Notes under the pieces: generated by a model | Seen by the model: the letters and a program-made list of their open reading frames with translations, nothing else | Told to the model about the DNA's origin: nothing | Databases searched by the model: none | Source: Hydrogenophaga sp. | GTDB taxonomy: Bacteria; Pseudomonadota; Gammaproteobacteria; Burkholderiales; Burkholderiaceae_C | Direction: 5' to 3' | Length of the DNA: 64,000 nucleotides | Assembly: GCF_022844385.1 (NCBI RefSeq) | Contig: NZ_JALHLX010000002.1 | Location: forward strand, 23,183 to 87,182 | Translations under genes and position numbers: made by a program | In this document: piece after piece, positions 10,093-17,646 of the stretch | Layout: each line of letters starts with the position of its first letter | How positions within the stretch are numbered: position 1 is the first letter of the stretch

Positions 10093-11226
10093 ATGGCTAA
10101 ACGCGATTTTTACGAAGTGCTGGGCGTGCCCAAGAACGCCGGCGACGACGAGATCAAGAAGGCGTATCGCAAGCTGGCGATGAAGCACCACCCCGACCGC
10201 AACCAGGGCGATGCGGCCAAGGCAGCGGAAGAGCGCTTCAAGGAGGCCAAAGAGGCCTACGAGATGCTGTCCGACCCGCAGAAGAAAGCGGCTTACGACC
10301 AATACGGCCACGCCGGCGTGGACCCCAACCTGCGCGGTGGTGCGGCCGGCGCAGAAGGCTTTGGCGGCTTCTCCGAGTCGTTCGGCGACATCTTTGGCGA
10401 CATCTTCGGTGGCGCGCGCGGTCAGCGCAACGGTCGCCAGGTCTACCGCGGCGCCGACCTGTCGTACGCGATGGAAATCTCGCTCGAGGAAGCGGCTGGC
10501 GGCAAGGACACGCAGATCCGGATTCCGAGCTGGGACGACTGCGAAACCTGCACCGGCACCGGCGCCAAACCCGGCACCAGCGTCAAGACCTGCAGCACCT
10601 GCCACGGCCAGGGCTCGGTGCAGATGCGCCAGGGATTCTTCAGCGTGCAGCAGACCTGCCCGCAGTGCAGCGGCACCGGCAAGATCATTCCCGAGCCCTG
10701 CCCCACCTGCCACGGCCAGGGCAAGATCAAGAAGCAGAAAACGCTGGAGATCAAGATCCCCGCCGGCATCGACGACGGCCAGCGCATCCGCAGCACCGGC
10801 AACGGTGAGCCCGGCCAGAACGGCGGCCCGTCGGGCGACCTCTACATCGAAGTGCGCCTGCGCAAGCACGACATCTTCGAGCGCGACGGCGACGACCTGC
10901 ATTGCACCGTGCCCGTGCCCATGACCACCGCGGCCCTGGGTGGCGAGATCGACGTGCCCACCCTGCAAGGCAAGGCCACCATCGACCTGCCCGAAGGCAC
11001 CCAGAGCGGCAAGACCTTCCGCCTGCGCGGCAAGGGTGTCAAAGGCGTGCGCAGCAGCTACCCCGGCGACCTGTACTGCCACGTGGCGGTGGAAACGCCC
11101 ATCAAGCTCACGGAGCACCAGCGCAAGCTGCTCAAGGAGCTGGACGAGTCGTTCAAGAAGGGTGGCCACAAGCACAGCCCGAACGACAAGGGATGGTTCG
11201 AAAAAGCGAAGTCGTTCTTCAGCTGA
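10093..11226 (+). CDS. dnaJ: Co-chaperone DnaJ (Hsp40, class A)
   Basis: The 377-residue protein is a full type I Hsp40. It has a J domain with HPD at residues 34-36 (MKHHPDRNQ), a Gly/Phe-rich linker, and four CxxCxGxG zinc repeats ([32 protein letters not shown]). The C-terminal substrate-binding domain contains DLYIEV and DLYCHV. It delivers clients to DnaK and stimulates its ATPase. The ATG at 10093 is chosen because [12 protein letters not shown] is the conserved DnaJ start. A strong terminator follows. Confidence 0.97.
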   Translation: MAKRDFYEVLGVPKNAGDDEIKKAYRKLAMKHHPDRNQGDAAKAAEERFKEAKEAYEMLSDPQKKAAYDQYGHAGVDPNLRGGAAGAEGFGGFSESFGDIFGDIFGGARGQRNGRQVYRGADLSYAMEISLEEAAGGKDTQIRIPSWDDCETCTGTGAKPGTSVKTCSTCHGQGSVQMRQGFFSVQQTCPQCSGTGKIIPEPCPTCHGQGKIKKQKTLEIKIPAGIDDGQRIRSTGNGEPGQNGGPSGDLYIEVRLRKHDIFERDGDDLHCTVPVPMTTAALGGEIDVPTLQGKATIDLPEGTQSGKTFRLRGKGVKGVRSSYPGDLYCHVAVETPIKLTEHQRKLLKELDESFKKGGHKHSPNDKGWFEKAKSFFS

Positions 11227-11249
11227 AGACCGGCTTCATGAACGCATCG

Positions 11250-11280
11250 GGGGCGCCGCTTGAGCGGCGCCCCTTTTTTT
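11250..11280 (+). terminator. Rho-independent terminator after dnaJ
   Basis: GGGCGCCGCT (11251-11260) pairs with AGCGGCGCCC (11263-11272), giving a very GC-rich stem, and seven T follow directly at 11274-11280. It lies 24 bp past the dnaJ stop and ends the heat-shock transcription unit. Confidence 0.92.
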
Positions 11281-11305
11281 CTGCTGCGCATCTATGCGCC
11301 TCATT

Positions 11306-11321
11306 GCCAATATCGATTGGC
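11306..11321. promoter_or_regulatory. Palindrome upstream of the ZIP transporter, candidate operator
   Basis: GCCAAT and ATTGGC form a perfect 6-bp inverted repeat around ATCG, 62 bp before the ZIP gene start and after the dnaJ terminator. A metal-responsive repressor site is plausible because the gene moves metals. The sequence does not match a consensus I can name. Confidence 0.4.
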
Positions 11322-11382
11322 TTATGTCGATAGATTTTGTCAAACTGACGGCCGTGTCTGTTTTTCCGTTTGTGAGGTTTCC

Positions 11383-12399
11383 ATGGCCGCCCTGATCCGA
11401 CAAGTCCGACCCGTCTGGGCCCAGTTGCAGGAATTCGATCTGCAGGTGCCCGCCCACGCGCTGCGCAACGCGCTGTTGGCCTTGGGTGCCGGCCTGCTGG
11501 TGATGGCGGGCTTGGCCGCGCTCAGCACCTTCTGGGCGCCCACCCGCGCCTGGTGGACGGCCGCCGACAACGGCAGCGCCATGGCCGCCGGTGTGCAGGC
11601 CTCGCTGCTCGCAGCGGTGGCCACGGCCGTGGGCGCGCTGCCGGTGTTTCTGGTACAGCGGGTGAGCAAGTTGCAGGAGGCCGCGTTGATGTCTTTCTCG
11701 GCCGGGATCATGCTGGCCGCGGCCATCTTCGCGCTGCTGTTGCCCTCACTCGATGCCGGGCGCACCCTGTTTGCCGGCATGACCGGTGGGGCCACCGGCG
11801 CGGCGGCCCTCAGCGGTGTGGGCCTGGCACTCGGCATGGGCCTGATGTTGGCGATCGACCGCTTCACGCCCCACGAACACGCGGTGCTGCCACCAGCGGC
11901 ACTCGGTCATACCGGCGCCTGGGGAGCACGGAACGACAGCGCCGCTGTGCAGCGCGCGAAGCTCATGGTGCTGGCCATCCTGATCCACAACGTGCCCGAA
12001 GGTCTTGCCGTCGGCGCGGCTTACGCGGGTGTTGGAGAGCCAGGCGGTGCGCAGGCCGGTGCGTCGGTGGCGTTGGCCATCGGGCTGCAGAACATGCCCG
12101 AAGGCCTGATCGTGGCCATGGCGCTGCGCACGCTGGGCCGCAGCGCGGCGCAGGCGTGGGGCGTGGCAGCGCTCACGGGCCTGGCCGAACCGCTGGGCGC
12201 CATCGTCGGTCTGGTGGTGCTGGGCAGCGTGCCGGTGTTCTATCCGCTGGGTCTCGCACTGGCGGCGGGCGCCATGCTGTTTGTGGTGAGCCACGAGATC
12301 ATTCCCGAGACGCACCGCAACGGCTTCGAGACCATGGCCACAGCGACGCTGCTCGCAGGCTTCATCTTCATGTTGCTGTTGGATGCGGTTTTGAGTTGA
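11383..12399 (+). CDS. ZIP-family divalent metal transporter (ZupT-like)
   Basis: The 338-residue inner-membrane protein has about eight hydrophobic segments. The ZIP metal-site helices read LIHNVPEGLAVG and GLQNMPEGLIVAMAL, carrying the paired His/Asn/Glu ligands of the transport pathway. ZIP proteins bring Zn, Fe or Mn into the cytoplasm. The ATG at 11383 has TGAGG upstream and follows the dnaJ terminator; the frame is open further up (11260) but that part overlaps the terminator. The gene is monocistronic and preceded by a palindrome. Its stop is followed at once by a dispersed repeat. Confidence 0.88.
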   Translation: MAALIRQVRPVWAQLQEFDLQVPAHALRNALLALGAGLLVMAGLAALSTFWAPTRAWWTAADNGSAMAAGVQASLLAAVATAVGALPVFLVQRVSKLQEAALMSFSAGIMLAAAIFALLLPSLDAGRTLFAGMTGGATGAAALSGVGLALGMGLMLAIDRFTPHEHAVLPPAALGHTGAWGARNDSAAVQRAKLMVLAILIHNVPEGLAVGAAYAGVGEPGGAQAGASVALAIGLQNMPEGLIVAMALRTLGRSAAQAWGVAALTGLAEPLGAIVGLVVLGSVPVFYPLGLALAAGAMLFVVSHEIIPETHRNGFETMATATLLAGFIFMLLLDAVLS

Positions 12400-12490
12400 C
12401 CCCCACGCTCCGTCGCTGCGTGGGTCGCTGCCCCCGAGGGGCGCGGCCTTGTTTGGGAGCGGCCCGGCACGGCGGCCCTCTGAAGCCGAG
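12400..12490 (+). repeat. Dispersed intergenic repeat, copy A
   Basis: The segment starts directly after the ZIP stop codon with CCCCACGCTC, then has TCGCTGCCCCCGAGGGG and a GC-rich tail. The same blocks, in the opposite orientation, fill the gap after the DUF2818 gene at 31886-31972. Elements with this sequence are, to my knowledge, frequent at gene ends in Comamonadaceae. CCCC/GGGG blocks give it hairpin potential. Its function is unknown. Confidence 0.6.
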
Positions 12491-12504
12491 AGGCGGGGCG
12501 TAAG

Positions 12505-13878
12505 ATGACCTGCATGAGCGTACACATCCGATTTCTTGGCGGCGCCGGCACGGTCACCGGCTCCAAATACCTGGTTGAGCACGAGGGCCAGAGCCTGCTG
12601 GTCGACTGCGGCTTGTTCCAGGGCTACAAGCAGCTGCGGCTGCGCAACCGCGACCCGCTGCCGGTGATGCCCAACCACATCGGTGCCGTGCTGCTCACCC
12701 ACGCGCACCTGGACCACAGTGGCTACTTGCCACTGCTGGCCAAGGAGGGCTTTCACGGCAAGGTGTGGTCCACACCGGCCACGCGGGATCTGGCACAGAT
12801 CCTGTTGCCGGACAGCGGCCACATCCAGGAAGAAGACGCGGCCTTCGCCAACCGCAAAGGCTTTTCCAAACACTCACCAGCGCTGCCGCTCTACACGGAG
12901 AGTGACGCGATTCAAAGCCTCAAGCTGTTTCGCACCGTGCCCATGCACCAGGCCTTTGAACCGCTCAAGGGCTGGACCGCGCAATTCTCGGGCGCGGGCC
13001 ACATCCTGGGCGCAGCGAGCCTGCTGCTGGAGGTGGGCGGGCGGCGCATCCTGTTCTCGGGCGACCTTGGCCGCCCCGACGACGCGCTGATGCTCGCGCC
13101 CGACGCGCCGCCCGTGGCCGACGTGGTGGTGTGTGAGTCCACCTACGGCGACCGCGACCACCCCGACGAAGACGTGCTGGCCGAACTCGGCCCCGCCTTG
13201 ACACGCGTGGCTGCGCGCGGTGGCTCGGCCGTGGTGCCGGTGTTTGCGGTCGGCCGCGCGCAGGCCCTGCTGCACGCCATCGCACAGCTCAAGGCTTCGG
13301 GCCAGCTGCCGCACAGCCTGCCGGTCTACCTCGACAGCCCCATGGCCATCCACAGCACCGAGCTGTTTGCGCGCCATCCGGGCGAGCACCGGTTGAACGC
13401 AGCGCAGTGCCACGCCATGTCGCAGGTCGCGAAGATGACGCGCACGGCCGACGAGTCCAAGGCCATCGCTCGCCAGCACGGCCCCAAGGTGATCCTGGCC
13501 GCCAGCGGCATGGCCACCGGCGGGCGTGTGTTGCACCACCTGGTGCAGTACCTGGGCGACCACCGCAACATGGTGCTGCTCACCGGCTACCAGGCCCCCG
13601 GCACGCGCGGGGCCACGCTGGCCAACGGCGGCACGAAGCTGCGCATCCACGGGCAAGACCTGCCGGTGCGCGCTGAAATCGTGCAGCTCCAGTCGGCCTC
13701 GGCGCACGCCGACGCCGGGCAGCTCATGGCCTGGCTGCGCGCCCTGCCCCAGCCGCCACGTCGCGTGTTCGTCACCCACGGTGACATGGAAGCCTCCGAC
13801 CGGCTGCGCCACCGCATCGAAACCGAACTGCGCTGGCAGGCGCTGGTGCCCGAGCACGGCAGCACCTGGGCGGCCTGA
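12505..13878 (+). CDS. Beta-CASP metallo-beta-lactamase fold RNA/nucleic acid hydrolase
   Basis: The 457-residue protein carries the MBL metal motif LLTHAHLDHSGYLP, FSGDLG and the beta-CASP/RMMBL features: CESTYGDRDH, AVGRAQALLHAI, SGMATGGRVLHHL, and the C-terminal SASAHADAGQL plus VFVTHGD. This is the CPSF/YciFH-like group of predicted exonucleases or endonucleases acting on RNA with two zinc ions. It stands alone downstream of the repeat. The ATG at 12505 has GAGGCGGGG upstream; the ATG at 12514 (MSVHIRFLGGAG) is an equally reasonable start. Confidence 0.88.
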   Translation: MTCMSVHIRFLGGAGTVTGSKYLVEHEGQSLLVDCGLFQGYKQLRLRNRDPLPVMPNHIGAVLLTHAHLDHSGYLPLLAKEGFHGKVWSTPATRDLAQILLPDSGHIQEEDAAFANRKGFSKHSPALPLYTESDAIQSLKLFRTVPMHQAFEPLKGWTAQFSGAGHILGAASLLLEVGGRRILFSGDLGRPDDALMLAPDAPPVADVVVCESTYGDRDHPDEDVLAELGPALTRVAARGGSAVVPVFAVGRAQALLHAIAQLKASGQLPHSLPVYLDSPMAIHSTELFARHPGEHRLNAAQCHAMSQVAKMTRTADESKAIARQHGPKVILAASGMATGGRVLHHLVQYLGDHRNMVLLTGYQAPGTRGATLANGGTKLRIHGQDLPVRAEIVQLQSASAHADAGQLMAWLRALPQPPRRVFVTHGDMEASDRLRHRIETELRWQALVPEHGSTWAA

Positions 13879-13945
13879 CACTGCCGCATTCACACCTGCA
13901 CACACGGCCCATGGAACGCGGCCGCTTCTCCCCACTCTCACCCCG

Positions 13946-15148
13946 ATGAATCTCCAACCTTCCCTCATCCTGGGCGCTGCCCTGCTGTCCTCTGCGGCCT
14001 GGGCCCAGCCCCCCACGCCAGCCGCCAACCCCGAATTCGACACCTGCCTGAACACGCTGCGCGCGCCCGCGCGTGCCGCCGGCGTGCGCGACGAGACCTT
14101 TGCCCTGCACACGCAGAACCTCGCGCCCGACATGAGCGTGATCGACAAGCTCAACTTTCAACCCGAGTTCCGCACTGCGATCTGGGACTACCTGGCCGGC
14201 CTGGTGGACGAAGAGCGCGTGGCCGAGGGCCGCGCCATGCTGGAGCGCCACGCCGAAACGCTCGCGAGGGTGAACGACAAGTACGGCGTGGATCCGGCCA
14301 CGGTGGTGGCGGTCTGGGGTGTGGAGAGCAACTTTGGCCAGACCTTCGGCAAGTCGCCGCTGGTGCAGTCGCTGGGCACGCTGTCGTGCTTCGGGCGAAG
14401 GCAGGCCTACTTCCGCACCGAGTTCTACGCCACGCTGCGCATCCTGCAGGCCGGACACATCGCACCCGAGCGTCTTGTCGGCTCGTGGGCCGGCGCCTTT
14501 GGCCACACGCAGTTCATGCCCAGCACCTTCGAGCGCCTCGCAGTGGACTTCGACGGCGACGGCAAGGCAGACCTGATGGACAGCACCAGCGACGCGCTCG
14601 CGTCCACCGCCAACTTTCTGGCCAAGGCCGGCTGGCAAAGTGGTCAGCCCTGGGGCTTTGAAGTGAAGCTGCCCCAGGGCTTCAGCACCACCGGCGAAGG
14701 CCGCCGCACCAAGCGCGCCATGGGCGAATGGGCAGCGCGCGGCCTCAAACGGGTCGACGGCTCGCCACTGCCTGCCAGCGGCAGCGCCGGCCTCATGACC
14801 CCCGCAGGGGCGCAGGGCCCGGCCTTTCTGGTGCTGCGCAACTTCGACGCGATCTACAGCTACAACGCGGCCGAAAGCTACGGTCTGGCCATCGCCCACC
14901 TGGCCGACCGGCTGCGCGGCGGCGGCGTGTTCTCCACGCCCTGGCCCACCGACGACCCGGGCATTTCACGCGCCGAGCGTCGCGAAGTGCAAACCCTCTT
15001 GATCGCGCGCGGCCACGACATTGGCGCGGTGGACGGCATGCTGGGCGACAAGAGCCGCGCTGCGATCCGCGTGGAGCAGGAGCGGCTGGGGCACGAGGCG
15101 AGCGGGCGCGCCGGGCAGAAGCTGTTGAAGGCCTTGCGGGGGGGCTGA
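13946..15148 (+). CDS. Lytic murein transglycosylase, MltB family
   Basis: The 400-residue exported protein begins with a Sec signal peptide ending in AWA (residues 18-20). The SLT_2/MltB domain shows VWGVESNFGQTFGKSP with catalytic Glu127, then AGAFGHTQFMPSTF and DFDGDGKADL. A peptidoglycan-binding type 1 domain lies at the C-terminus (VQTLLIARGHDIGAVDGMLG). It cleaves the glycan strand with formation of 1,6-anhydro-MurNAc, in the periplasm. There is no lipobox cysteine, so this is a soluble MltB-like form rather than a lipoprotein. Confidence 0.92.
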   Translation: MNLQPSLILGAALLSSAAWAQPPTPAANPEFDTCLNTLRAPARAAGVRDETFALHTQNLAPDMSVIDKLNFQPEFRTAIWDYLAGLVDEERVAEGRAMLERHAETLARVNDKYGVDPATVVAVWGVESNFGQTFGKSPLVQSLGTLSCFGRRQAYFRTEFYATLRILQAGHIAPERLVGSWAGAFGHTQFMPSTFERLAVDFDGDGKADLMDSTSDALASTANFLAKAGWQSGQPWGFEVKLPQGFSTTGEGRRTKRAMGEWAARGLKRVDGSPLPASGSAGLMTPAGAQGPAFLVLRNFDAIYSYNAAESYGLAIAHLADRLRGGGVFSTPWPTDDPGISRAERREVQTLLIARGHDIGAVDGMLGDKSRAAIRVEQERLGHEASGRAGQKLLKALRGG

Positions 15149-15163
15149 GGCTCACCCGGATCC

Positions 15164-15511
15164 TCACCCCAGCTTCACCGCGGTGCCGCTCACCGCGACC
15201 ATCATCATCCCGTTGGTCTCACCCAGCACCTCGTAGTCGAAGTCGATGCCGATGACGGCGTTGGCGCCCATTTCGCGCGCCGCTTCGATGAGGTCTTCCA
15301 CGGCAGCGTCGCGCGCGCCGGAGAGGGCGCGCTCGTAGCCGCCGGCGCGCCCGCCCACCACGTCGCGCACTGAAGAGAACATGTCGCGAAAGATGTTGGC
15401 GCCAATGATGGCTTCGCCGTTGACCACGCCCAGGTACTGCGAGCGGTCGATGCCCTCGGGCGTCGTGGTGCTGAGGAAAAAGCCGTCTTTCGCTTTGGAA
15501 AACCATCCCAT
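15164..15511 (-). CDS. YbjQ family (heavy-metal-binding domain) protein
   Basis: The 115-residue protein starts MGWFSKAKDGFFLSTT. It contains the YbjQ/UPF0145 core: EGIDRSQYLGVVNGEAIIGAN, a conserved arginine-rich loop, and AVIGIDFDYEVLG near the C-terminus. The family forms pentamers of unproven function; the metal-binding label is historical. It is divergent from the methyltransferase gene and convergent with the transglycosylase gene. AGGAGATG upstream of the ATG at 15511 supports this start over the in-frame extension to 15568. Confidence 0.85.
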   Translation of the reverse strand: MGWFSKAKDGFFLSTTTPEGIDRSQYLGVVNGEAIIGANIFRDMFSSVRDVVGGRAGGYERALSGARDAAVEDLIEAAREMGANAVIGIDFDYEVLGETNGMMMVAVSGTAVKLG

Positions 15512-15605
15512 GTGACATCTCCTGTTGGTTTTGCGCGTGGCGCATCGCACGGACATTGTGCAGCGCACGTGCTAGGGTCGGACACAGCCACTTCGGGAAC
15601 ATCCC

Positions 15606-16268
15606 ATGCCAGGCTACCAGGTCAAGACCGAGACCCTGTCGCTCGGCGGCACCGACTGGCACATCCGCTGCCTGATCGACGACCAGCAATTCAACGACAC
15701 CCACCATGCCGCGGCCGACATCGGTCTGCCTTCGGCGGGCTGGTCGCATTTTGGCCAGGTGTGGCCTTCTTCGCGCGTGCTCGCGCTGGCCATGCTCACG
15801 CACCCGCTGGCGGGGCTGCGCGTGCTGGAGATCGGTGCGGGACTGGCGCTGGCCAGCCTGGTGATGCACCGGCGCGGTGCCGATGTGACGGTGAGCGACT
15901 GGCACCCGCTGACGGAAGAATTCCTGCGCCACAACCTGATTTTGAACGACCTGGGGCCGCTGCCCTACCAGGCCGGCAACTGGGAGAGCGTGGCGGCCAC
16001 CGACAACCCCGCGCTGGGCCGCTTTGATCTCATCGTGGGTAGCGACCTGCTCTACGAACGCCAGCAACCGGCGCAACTCGCCGCCTTCATCCACCGCCAC
16101 GCGGCGGTGGGCGCGCAGATCGTGATCGTCGACCCCGACCGCGGCAACCGCGCCGCCTTTGGCCGCGACATGGGCATGCTGGGGTTCGTGCTCACGATGC
16201 AGGCAGCCGGGCGCCAGCTGGAGGACGGCACGGCCTACAAAGGGCGCTTTCTCAGCTTCACACGCTGA
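15606..16268 (+). CDS. SAM-dependent methyltransferase (METTL21/family 16-like)
   Basis: The 220-residue protein shows a Rossmann methyltransferase fold. Motif I is VLEIGAGLALASL (73-85), followed by DVTVSDWHPL and FDLIVGSDLLYE. The GQVWPSSRVLA stretch before motif I resembles the family-16 lysine methyltransferase group, which modifies proteins. The target is unknown. No partner gene lies beside it. The gene ends 3 bp before a perfect 14-bp hairpin. Confidence 0.72.
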   Translation: MPGYQVKTETLSLGGTDWHIRCLIDDQQFNDTHHAAADIGLPSAGWSHFGQVWPSSRVLALAMLTHPLAGLRVLEIGAGLALASLVMHRRGADVTVSDWHPLTEEFLRHNLILNDLGPLPYQAGNWESVAATDNPALGRFDLIVGSDLLYERQQPAQLAAFIHRHAAVGAQIVIVDPDRGNRAAFGRDMGMLGFVLTMQAAGRQLEDGTAYKGRFLSFTR

Positions 16269-16270
16269 AA

Positions 16271-16301
16271 TGCAAACAGCCCGCGGTGCGGGCTGTTTGC
16301 A
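16271..16301. terminator. Probable bidirectional terminator between convergent genes
   Basis: TGCAAACAGCCCGC and GCGGGCTGTTTGCA form a perfect 14-bp stem with a GGT loop. It sits between the ends of the methyltransferase gene (+) and the 56-codon gene (-). T-rich tracts are part of the stem rather than long free runs, so termination is probable but not classical. Confidence 0.7.
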
Positions 16302-16334
16302 TTGCAACAAGTCCGGCCATCTCGGCCGAACCGG

Positions 16335-16505
16335 TCAGCCGCCCTTTTTGGAGCGCTTGCCGGGGTTCTTCTTGCTGCGGGTGGCCACGCCACGCTCCAG
16401 GCTCACGCGCTGACCACGGCCAGGGGAGGTCAGGGACACGCCCGCGACGGGCGTGGGGCGTGGGGTGGCTTTGCGGTCGGCTTCGGTGACGATTTTGTTG
16501 CCCAT
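16335..16505 (-). CDS. Small basic conserved-type protein, 56 residues
   Basis: Reading from the ATG at 16505, 56 codons encode MGNKIVTEADRKATPRP, then VAGVSLTSPGRGQRV, and end in SKKNPGKRSKKGG. The protein is strongly basic, has no cysteine or membrane segment, and its Lys/Arg/Gly tail suggests contact with nucleic acid or ribosomes. I do not recognise the family by name. Support for coding comes from strong GC3 codon bias in this frame, a free-standing position, and a hairpin terminator 34 bp past its stop. It is convergent with the methyltransferase gene. Confidence 0.65.
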   Translation of the reverse strand: MGNKIVTEADRKATPRPTPVAGVSLTSPGRGQRVSLERGVATRSKKNPGKRSKKGG

Positions 16506-16571
16506 GACTGGATCCTGAGAAAGTTGCGAAAGTGACGGAACCCGCTATTAGGCCACAAGGCCCCGTGCGGG

Positions 16572-17465
16572 TCAGGTGGCGTTGCCGGCGTTCCAGGTGA
16601 ACGACGCGTCGGTGGACAGCGCCTCCGGGCGGCGCACGGGCATCAGCCAGCCGTGGGCGGGGTTGGTCTGCGCGGAGATGTCGATGCGCGGCGCCTGGGC
16701 CGACACCGGACCGAAGATGGTGGCGAACGACGCGTCGGCCGCGTCGCGCCCCGTGCCGATGCGCACAAAGCCCATGGGAATGGCGGTGCCCGAGGGATCA
16801 AACAGGTACCAGCGGTGGCCCAGGTAGACCTCGACATAAGCATGGAAATCGGTCGGACCCAGGGCCGGGTCGGCGCCGAAGTCGATCGCGGTGGTGAAGC
16901 GCGCCGGTATGTTGAGCGCGCGACAGAAGGTGATCATGAGGTGCGCAAAGTCGCGGCACACACCTTTGCGGTCGTTGAGCGTGTCCATGGCCGAGGTCAT
17001 GGAGTTGCTGGTGTTGGACTCGAACGTCACCTGGCTCTGCACCCACTTCTGGATCGCCTCCACGCGCCGGTAGCCCTGTGGCATCTGGCCAAACAACTCG
17101 TTGGCCATGGCGGTCACACAGTCGGACTGGCAGTAGCGGCTGGGGTAGATGTAGGTGAGCACATCGGTGGGCAGCTGGTTGATGGGGGTTTCAAACACAC
17201 TGTCGGGCTGGTCCACGTGGTGCACGATGTCGAGCGTGGCGCGGTAGCGCAGTTGCAACGGGCCGGGATTGGCGGTCAGTCGCAGGATGCGCGTGCGCGT
17301 GGCGGCGTCGGTGTACGACACCAGGGGCACCGGCTGGCTGACCTGCAGTTCTTCCCACACCACGGTCTGCTGTGGGGAATGCGCGGCCTGCACGTTGAAG
17401 ATGAAGTCGGCGCTGGGCTGGTTGACCTGGTACTGCAGGTCGATGGCGAGGTGGATGCGAACCAT
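16572..17465 (-). CDS. Transglutaminase-like domain protein
   Basis: The 297-residue protein starts MVRIHLAIDLQYQVNQPSADF, a bacterial transglutaminase N-terminal beta-domain. It continues into a papain-like core with DRKGVCRDFAHLMI (Cys170), TDFHAYVEVYLG (His) and RWYLFDPSG (Asp), so the Cys-His-Asp triad is intact. There is no signal peptide. Such proteins are thought to be cysteine proteases or amidases rather than true cross-linkers. It is divergent from the FtsX-type permease gene, with 181 bp between the two starts. Confidence 0.87.
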   Translation of the reverse strand: MVRIHLAIDLQYQVNQPSADFIFNVQAAHSPQQTVVWEELQVSQPVPLVSYTDAATRTRILRLTANPGPLQLRYRATLDIVHHVDQPDSVFETPINQLPTDVLTYIYPSRYCQSDCVTAMANELFGQMPQGYRRVEAIQKWVQSQVTFESNTSNSMTSAMDTLNDRKGVCRDFAHLMITFCRALNIPARFTTAIDFGADPALGPTDFHAYVEVYLGHRWYLFDPSGTAIPMGFVRIGTGRDAADASFATIFGPVSAQAPRIDISAQTNPAHGWLMPVRRPEALSTDASFTWNAGNAT

Positions 17466-17646
17466 GGGGTCACCGTGAAAAAGAAATGGACCGGCCTGGG
17501 GGCCAGTGGAAGCGGGGATACCCGCCGGGAGACGGTGAGACAAAGATCGATTGATGGTACGCGTGCGCTGTGCTGCCGTCTGTGCGCCAAGGCACCTTGC
17601 CCCGCCGCTGCGGCAGGGCAAGGGCTTGGGCGTAAGCTCAAACACC

